Positions 57,619-64,000 of a DNA stretch of 64,000 nt are shown in pieces (the first letter of the stretch is position 1; each line of letters opens with the position of its first letter). The notes under the pieces are model-generated. The model saw only the letters and a list, made by a program, of their open reading frames with translations, made no database searches and was not told the DNA's origin. This DNA is from Symsagittifera roscoffensis (taxonomy: Eukaryota > Xenacoelomorpha > Acoela > Convolutidae), in assembly GCF_963678635.1 (NCBI RefSeq), contig NC_087062.1, forward strand, positions 22,369,789 to 22,433,788, written 5' to 3'. Position numbers and translations under genes: made by a program.

Positions 57619-58060
57619 TTTTTCGTTTAATGACTGTTAATAGGTATTTATCGATGTGTCTAATTGGTTGATTCCAATTATAAAAGTGTACTGGTTTGTG
57701 TTTATATTGCTTTTTTATTCTTCTTTTTCCTCTTTTTGATGAATTTGAAGTTGTTTCTGAGTCGGAAAAATATAATTGATCGTGAATGGGACAATTTTTA
57801 TCAATTGATTCTTTTAATTTATAAAGTTCGTCTAAATTGCTGGCTTCTGATTCTGAAAATGCGTTTCTGTTTTTGGAAAATCTTTTTCGTGTTATTTGTC
57901 TTTGTTTGGTTATGATTTTCCTTTTTAGTGTTTGTCGTTTTGTTCTAATATATCCAACTGTTTGTGTATGAGGCGTGATTACAAGGTCGTATTTCTTGTT
58001 ATCTATTTCACAGTTGTGTAAAACGATTGTTTGTTTGTTTCCTAGATTTTCAAATGACAT
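57593..58060 (-). CDS. ORF1, basic protein upstream of Gag (155 codons)
   Basis: Intact and close to the copy A version. It has a Lys/Arg cluster at about residues 40-65 (RKIITKQRQITRKRFSK) and another (KRGKRRIKKQYKHK) near 110-123, consistent with RNA or DNA binding or nuclear entry. Function unknown. Confidence 0.7.
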   Translation of the reverse strand: MSFENLGNKQTIVLHNCEIDNKKYDLVITPHTQTVGYIRTKRQTLKRKIITKQRQITRKRFSKNRNAFSESEASNLDELYKLKESIDKNCPIHDQLYFSDSETTSNSSKRGKRRIKKQYKHKPVHFYNWNQPIRHIDKYLLTVIKRKNEPNTHSK

Positions 58061-58991
58061 AAGGTTTAGGATGACGGATGCAAAAAGTTATTAGATGATT
58101 TCTATTTTTTTAACCTGTTAGTCCTTACGATTTTTTGGTTAGCTTAACCTGGGTCTTTTTTTTCAGGGTTGGAGAGAAAAGTATATCGATTCCGAAGAAT
58201 GATTTTTTACTTTCTCGTGGCTAGTATAAGCTAAGGTGTTAACTTACTTAATCTTATTTAGGGGTAGTGATTGTGTTCAAGGGTTGGAGAATAGTAAATC
58301 GATCCACAAGGTTCAGGTATAATTAGAACGCGAGTAGTTCGTTAGATACTATTTTAGACTTACTAAGTCTAAGATTTATCCTGGGTCTTGATAAGAGGAG
58401 GGTTCAAGTGAAGGATGAATAACCGAAGTTCTTCACTGTTTATCCTAATTTGAATGATTAGTTTTGTTCAAAAATTTCTATTAGTCTTGGGTTTTTTGAA
58501 AGGGTTGATAGTGAATCGACGTTTGAGGTCGTTAGACACTAGCTAAGTGGGTGGGGGAGAACAAAACTGTTCTGTGTGATCCAAGGATAGGCCTTGATGA
58601 TCAAGTTTTACAATTTTAATTAAATAGAAAATGAATTTAGATCCGAGGATAAGCCTTGATGATCTGATTTTAAAATGAAGTGAATTTAAGTTTAAAATGG
58701 TTTAAATTTGTTTAAGAAAAGATTTAGTTTTTTAATGATATTAGTGAGCTTATGAATGCTGTTATGTTTAGGTGATGAAGCTGGGACAACTGGATGATTT
58801 TATGATTACTAACAGTTTATTGTCATGCTACTAATTTTTGTTTTGATTTTCAATAAATATTTTCCAAACATGTTTTATATAATACTGCAGAATTTTGAGG
58901 AAAACGATCTGAGATCTTTTTATCAATCGTTATTGTATATTAATAGTTCTGTTTAGCGCCTGAAATGATTATCAAGATTGACTTCAAAATT
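58061..58991 (-). other. Leader of copy B with conserved repeated motifs
   Basis: The same repeated blocks as in copy A: a TATCCTTGG-type motif twice (reverse complement near 58578-58590 and 58640-58655) and an ATCGAT-containing block three times (near 58180, 58295 and 58515). No ORF conserved with copy A. Confidence 0.5.
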
Positions 58992-59198
58992 TTATGTTTG
59001 CAAATGAAAATCTAAATTCATTGCTAATAAAATTCTAAATATAAAAGTTTGTGTTGGCTTTTGCCGTACTATCATATAACTATTTGGTAAGTTTCTAGTT
59101 TGCCGTATGTCGTCTCTGGTTCGAGGTCTTCTTGCAATTCCGGGTAGTTCTGTTATCGTTCGGAATATTGGCTCTGATCTATTGAGTCGTAGAGACAT
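58992..59198 (-). CDS. ORF0, small basic protein (68 codons)
   Basis: Same start and stop as 1660-1866, with about 12 residue changes. The frame is open a further nine codons upstream to another ATG at 59225, which copy A does not support. Arg-rich first half; function unknown. Confidence 0.5.
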   Translation of the reverse strand: MSLRLNRSEPIFRTITELPGIARRPRTRDDIRQTRNLPNSYMIVRQKPTQTFIFRILLAMNLDFHLQT

Positions 59199-59295
59199 TT
59201 CGATTAAATTATCGTCGTATAACATTTTAAAAATGTTTTGTCTAAATTCTAATCTATTTTTGGTTAATTCTAAGCTATTAAGGTCTTGTTCGAGA

Positions 59296-59310
59296 CTTAT
59301 GGTCGCACCA
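59296..59310 (-). promoter_or_regulatory. Candidate primer binding site (copy B)
   Basis: Reads TGGTGCGACCATAAG on the minus strand, two bases inside the 5' LTR, identical to copy A. Confidence 0.45.
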
Positions 59311-59312
59311 GA

Positions 59313-59717
59313 TGAGTTATGACCGAGGTGGTTAACTCATAGAGTAATTTCGGATAGGGTACACCGTCTGCTCGTCATCTTATTTTCGGCCGGATAGATT
59401 CGTGCAACTTCTTAGTCTAATACCGATCCTAATCTTACTCTTATACTATCTAGTCTCAGGTTGTTTAACTAGTCTCTGCTAGGCTCAATAGATCTAGGGT
59501 ATACTGGTTTATTGCGGCTGCTGAAGTTCTCTTGGAGAGGCAACTAATTTCTAAGTTAAATTCAAATCTCTCTGGTGCTGAAATTACAAGTAATTTCAGC
59601 ACTTACAAATAAGTGGGTTGTTAGTTAGATGGATCATGATTGGTTAATATTAAATACTTTACAGTGGTAAAATATCTAATTTATCCAATCATAAAATGTA
59701 GTTTAGATCAGGTTCCA
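59313..59717 (-). repeat. 5' LTR of copy B
   Basis: 405 bp. Differs from the 3' LTR by a 5-bp gap (near 59377) and about four substitutions. Hairpin at 59575-59602 perfect; AATAAA intact. Confidence 0.95.
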
Positions 59718-61171
59718 GTAATGAAAAAGCGCTCGTGGAATAGAAGTATTTAAGGTTCCTGGGGTCCCACTCTTTAACTTCACGATATTTAACCCCCTAT
59801 GTTTACACCCCCTATTTTTGGCATTTAAGTTGTTTTGCGGAAACCGTAATTAGCAAATATAGCAAATTGTGGCTAAATCTGCTTTTGTAAGTGGATTCCG
59901 CAAATGTGAGTAGATTGCGCGAAAACTTGCGGATTTTCCTAACAATTTTTGAATTCCGCCCACAATTTGCGGATTTAGTTTGGATAAATCTTTGCGCATG
60001 GATTTCACAAATTGTTCTGGCTTTCGCAACTGAGTTCTAGATTCCGCAAATTGCTGCTTAAAAAGTGAGCGAAAGAATAGCTCATCCATTTCTTGTAGAT
60101 TCCTTAACAACAAAAAGAACACAGAACGATAGTTGTATTGCGGCTTCCACTACATAAGTTCTCAGTCTAGTGCGGAAGCCGTTGAAAATTACCCAACTCG
60201 ACGTCGTAGAAATACATTTTCTGGAAGTGTTTTCAAATCATATCGCCTAGAATTTCGTTGCACAAGAACTTCTTCTACTGGAACTTGTTTTGCTCAAATG
60301 TTCTTTCTGATTCATATTTTTGATACCTGAAGCAACCATTAAAAAATATCAATCCTTCAAAACCAATTACGCGGACAAAATATAAAACAACCACGCAAGT
60401 GGTTTCTCAGATATACTTAAAGTTTTTCATGTTTTATTTAGTTTTGCATGCAGACGCAAAAGTCATCGTTTTAGTTGCTGTATGTGTTTGGTTAATCATT
60501 GAACATTTTTTTAAAAAAAAGCAAAACTGATATTACCAAAAATGACTAATTGCTTAACTTTTTTTCAAACAGTTTTTCTTCGATTTCACTTGCCGAAATC
60601 TGGAAAGATTTGGATATTCATTATTTTACTAACCTGCTTTTTGAGTGTTACCATCATAAAAAGTGTGTGAAGCTCTGATTTCTTGCAAATTAAACTTATT
60701 GTTTATTCAAGATACAAGATTAAACTTGTTTCAGCAAAAAAAAGTTTCAAATAACTTCGTGGTATTTTTAGCGGCTTATTGCCATTTTACATTGCCAAAT
60801 AAATAAAATGATTTAACTTGATATTTGATCAAAGTTTTGAGCGGAGTTTCTTAGGTTTTTTTGTAATTAAGTGCATTGTTTATTAATCAGAGTTTCTCTT
60901 CATTTGTTGTCGAGGTTTGTCACAAAGCGCCGACATCTCCCCTGCAAATATGTAAGTTATGCTATGCTGATCATATTGTTCCGAATTTTGATACAACGAA
61001 GAATTTGCTCGGAGCCATTTAAATATTTACTGGTCTTTCAATTCATAACCCCCAGTTTAGTCTTCAAAAATTTTTCTGTTGAATGAATGATCGTTTTTGA
61101 TACGCGCTTTGAATCTCGGTGTAGGTATTCCTACTCAAATTTATATAGAGTTCATATGCTGTTTCTTATCT
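59718..61171. other. Region right of copy B, repeats but no supported gene
   Basis: 59830-60120 is rich in GGATTCCGCAAA-like words, in relation to 31795-31990. A 65-codon frame at 60133-60330 has Ser/Arg-rich content and no recognisable motif. The rest is AT-rich. Confidence 0.4.
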
Positions 61172-61712
61172 TATTGTTCCGACTTTTGATACGAAAGTAA
61201 CGGAATATTTGTGCTCGGGGTGGGTTTTTTTTCTTCAGACAAATTTCGACTTTTTAACTAGCCATTTTTGACGGAAATTTTTATATCAATCAAGAGGTAT
61301 TGTTGTCCTGAGCTTAAATTTGAAAAAATATTTCACCTGTGATCATTTTTCGTAAGGTTATGAGGGTTTAAAGATTGCCATTTTGACCAATTTGGGACAA
61401 TTAACGAGCGATATAATTCGCGCTATTAACAAGCAAGCGGAGATCAAATCTGTCCTATAATTCGTTCTAAATTGGTTGAACGAAGCGTATTTGCCATAAT
61501 CGATTTGTTACAAGAAACGAAATCTCTCTTTTTGTTTTTATATGGCGTGTGGGGTGATGATTTTCATTAAAAATTTCAAATTTTAGAAAAAAAATTTCTT
61601 TGTATTTTATTTTATTTTATTTTTTTATGTTACTACTGCTGCTCCATAAACCTTAAAAGGCAGTCGGAACATTCATGGTTTTACCCTGATACGAGCAGTC
61701 TTGTTTTCAATT
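61172..61712 (+). repeat. TTGTTCCGACT-family repeat, full-length copy
   Basis: From ATTGTTCCGACTTTTG to CCTGATACGAGCAGTC, about 540 bp. It has GTTCCGACT near one end and AGTCGGAAC near the other as short inverted repeats. The best-preserved plus-strand member in the window; no coding capacity. Confidence 0.7.
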
Positions 61713-62794
61713 TCGATTCATTTTTCTGTAAAATGACGTAAAATGAAAAACTGTCGCAATGGTTTCAAGGTTAAAAGCTATATGAAAAGCAATCAAGTCT
61801 TTGAAAATTTCCTATTTTATAATTATTTTATAGTTTTTTTTGCTCAGAGGAAGTAGATCATTCTGTCCCGACTGCGTATTAAGGTTAATGGAGCAGTAAT
61901 AACATTCAAAAATTAAAAGTAATAAAACAAAATGAAATTTTTTTTAAGTTTGAAATTTTTAATGAAAATCATCCCCCCACACGCCATTTAAAGTACAAAA
62001 GGATAGATTTCGCTACTAATAACAAATTAATTATGGCAAATAAGCTTCGGTAAACCAATTTGGAACGATTTCTAAGATGGATTAACCCTCCGCTTATGGG
62101 ACAATTAACTCGCTATATATTAACGCGTAAGAGGAGATTTAATCCATCTTAGAAATCGTTCCAAATTGGTTTACCGAAGCTTATTTGCCATAATTAATTT
62201 GTTGTTAGTAGCGAAATCTATCCTTTTTAACTTTGAATGGCGTGTGGGGGGATGATTTTCATTAAAAATTTCAAATTAAAAAAAAATTTTCATTTTGTTT
62301 TATTACTTTTAATTTTTGAATGTTATTACTGCTCCATAAACCTTAATACGCAGTCGGAACAGATTGATGTACTTCCTCTGAGCAAAAAAAACTAGAAAAT
62401 AATTATAAAATAGGAAATTTTCAAAGACTTGATCGCTTTTCATATAGCTTTTAACCTTGAAACCATTGCGACAGTTTTTCATTTTACGTCATTTTACAGA
62501 AAAACGAATAGAAATTGAAAACAAGACTGCTCGAATCAGGGCAAAGACTGCCTTTTAAGGTTTATGGAGCGGTAGTAATAACATAAAAAATTCAATGAAA
62601 TAAAATAATGAAAATTTTTTTTTTAATTTGAAATTTTTTTATAAAAATCATCACCCCACACGCCATATTAAGTACAAAAAGATAGATTTCGATACTTGTA
62701 ACAAATCAATTATAGCAAATAAGCTTCGTTCAACCAATTTGGAACAATATATAAGACGGATTACATCTCCGCTTACGCGTTAATAGCGCGAATT
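61415..62794. repeat. Imperfect 1.4-kb palindrome
   Basis: Arms of about 690 bp around a centre near 62105-62112. The left arm AATTCGCGCTATTAAC at 61415-61430 mirrors 62779-62794. The central 100 bp (about 62066-62160) is nearly perfect, with AAGATGGATTAA on one side and its complement on the other. The arms consist of TTGTTCCGACT-family pieces plus a unique spacer that is itself mirrored. Confidence 0.85.
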
Positions 62795-63385
62795 GTGACT
62801 TTTTGTCTGTTACTATTACTCACCTTAGTATATTGGACATTAATCAATAATGCTAAATTGCCGATTTCAGAAGCAAAAATAATCGATTACGGACAATAAT
62901 TTAAACCACGAAATTGAATAAATTGCTATCATAACCAATTCGTTTCGAAAAAAAATCAGTTTTAGTACAAAAAAAATAGATTATAAACCATTATTTTCAA
63001 AATTGAATCATTTATTTTTCTCAAACAATCGAATATAAATCCAATGAATGTTGCATCTACTTTTTGCATCCACTTTTTGGTATAACGAGTAGCTTTACAG
63101 GGTAAGCTAAAAACAGTTTGGAATAGCCATATAGTCCGTGTGTCATTTCTTATAGAAATCCTATTATGACAGCCGAAGACTTTAAAAAACTTGCCGTGAG
63201 AGGAGTCGCTTTTTCAAAGCAATTATAAAACTTAATTTTTAATTTTTCACTTGTAAAACAGCTTGAGGATAATTTTTTGAATGCACAAAAATTCAAACTT
63301 AAAAAATGAAAGTTTCACTTTTTTGTTGCTAAAAACTACATCACTTACATGCGGCCTGAAACATACAGTCTTGTAATTGTTTCAG
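62795..63385. other. Presumed intron or upstream region of the last exon
   Basis: AT-rich, no gene seen; ends in a pyrimidine-containing acceptor (TTGTTTCAG at 63377-63385). Confidence 0.4.
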
Positions 63386-63734
63386 CACCTTAGAGCTTAT
63401 TCATACTAAGGACAAGAAGGTTCTGCTGATTCCCAAAAAGGACTATTCGAATGGAATGCTGGACATGTATTTCAATGGAAATGCCCGATCTACATGTAAT
63501 TTGGACTTCAATTGTCAATTCTCCTCCTCGCAACTGTTGAAGAACGCGAAAAAACTGTCTCGGTACGACTTGATTGTAATTGGAGAAAATAGAGGAATGC
63601 GAACAATGCTTCAGTTTATTCGAGAAAAAGATTATTCAAAATGGCGAAGCAAAGATCAACTGTGGGCCTATTTTGGAGTTGAATCTTCACAAAGACCGAC
63701 ACCATACTTGTTAGGGGCTGAAAAAGAATATCAG
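63386..63734 (+). CDS. Exon of a possible GT10 (alpha-1,3-fucosyltransferase-like) glycosyltransferase
   Basis: An exon of 349 bp between TTTCAG (63380-63385) and TATCAG|GTAGGC (63731-63740), open through in one frame. Codon use is clearly less AT-biased than the surroundings. The product has a YDLIVIGEN strand-loop and then a KDQLWAYFGVESSQRP segment. This resembles the end of the N-terminal domain of GT10 fucosyltransferases (their hallmark is a run like QLWVWMNFESP), enzymes that add fucose to glycans in the Golgi. The start and the catalytic C-terminal domain are outside this exon and not seen in the window. Moderate confidence in being a real exon, lower in the family. Confidence 0.5.
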
Positions 63735-63830
63735 GTAGGCCGAATAATTGCACGGTTCACTCCCCCCCACTATATTATTTGCTGTCCCGCCTACTTCAAC
63801 CTTTTTTTTCTCATTCATCAAATTTTGTTA

Positions 63831-63980
63831 CATCTCATGAAAAGTTATTTAAAATTAATCAGGATCCCAATTATGCCGGTCCAAAAGGCCGGTCCAATTT
63901 TAATACATCTCATAAAAAGTTATTTAAAAATAATCAGGATCCCAATTATGCCGGTCTAAAACGCCGGTCCAATTATGCCG
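63831..63980 (+). repeat. Tandem repeat, two 75-bp units
   Basis: Units from 63831 and 63906, each with CATCTCAT, AAGTTATTTAAAA, AATCAGGATCCCAATTATG and CCGGTC words. The CCGGTC-type words recur two or three times at the ends and form small hairpins with GGCCGG/CGCCGG. Confidence 0.8.
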
Positions 63981-64000
63981 GTCTTCCCTTCTAGTCTATT

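Larger units (their letters stand above)
40960..59717 (-). mobile_element. Giant Ty3/gypsy-type LTR retroelement, copy B
   Basis: A second full-length copy in inverted orientation, flanked by GTAA at 40956-40959 and 59718-59721. Its LTRs differ by about four substitutions and one 5-bp gap, so it is younger than copy A. ORF0, ORF1, ORF3 and ORF5 are uninterrupted; Gag, pol and the envelope-like gene each carry only a few breaks. It lacks about 250 bp of the protease region that copy A retains. The shared gene order in two independent insertions shows the extra genes belong to the element and are not later insertions. Confidence 0.95.

Noticed and set aside
60133-60330. 65-codon frame as first exon of the glycosyltransferase
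   Set aside because: Ser/Arg-rich with no signal-anchor helix and no homology visible; nothing links it to the exon at 63386.
63780-63994. CRISPR-like short repeats
   Set aside because: Only two 75-bp units in a eukaryotic intron with no spacers; a simple tandem duplication.

Overview
The window is AT-rich nuclear DNA from a eukaryote, most likely an invertebrate animal. It has kilobase-scale GT-AG introns, the standard genetic code, a BEL/Pao-type retroelement relic (a group known from animals), and Ty3-type LTR elements that carry an envelope-like gene. I cannot name the species.

The layout is dominated by two full-length copies of one giant LTR retroelement in opposite orientation: copy A at 1161-19648 (+, 18.5 kb) and copy B at 40960-59717 (-, 18.8 kb). 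Each has LTRs of 405-410 bp beginning TG and ending CA, and each is flanked by a perfect 4-bp target duplication (AATT for A, GTAA for B). Gene order in both is LTR, small ORF0, long leader with repeated motifs, ORF1, very long Gag (N-terminal region of unknown type, capsid-like part, CCHC knuckle, Asn/Arg/Ser-rich tail), aspartic protease, reverse transcriptase, RNase H, integrase, a non-coding gap, a small membrane ORF, a Pro/Ser/Thr-rich ORF3 without any methionine, an envelope-like glycoprotein, ORF5 (602 codons, unrecognised), a short intron directly after the ORF5 stop, a 1.5-kb 3' region, and LTR. LTR divergence (by eye about 2.4% in A, 1% in B) and the number of broken frames both say that A is older. 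Both copies are defective, in different places.

Between the two elements (23326-40162, + strand) lies a host gene of nine exons. Joined by eye at GT-AG sites they keep one frame of 565 codons and encode a 12-helix transporter of the BT1 (folate/biopterin transporter) branch of the major facilitator superfamily. Its introns are full of repeats: a degraded BEL/Pao pol fragment and a tRNA-like sequence in intron 1, a TTGTTCCGACT-ended repeat family, a hAT-type MITE with an 8-bp target duplication, a 26-G run, and a 1.19-kb tandem duplication.

Other content: a degraded Ty3-type gag-pol relic on the minus strand (20640-21310), a 1.4-kb imperfect palindrome (61415-62794), and, at the right edge, an exon (63386-63734) that looks like part of an alpha-1,3-fucosyltransferase-like (GT10) gene running off the window. 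Copy A interrupts an older reading frame that continues in phase on the far side of the insertion.

All similarity statements come from reading motifs by eye; no database search was possible.
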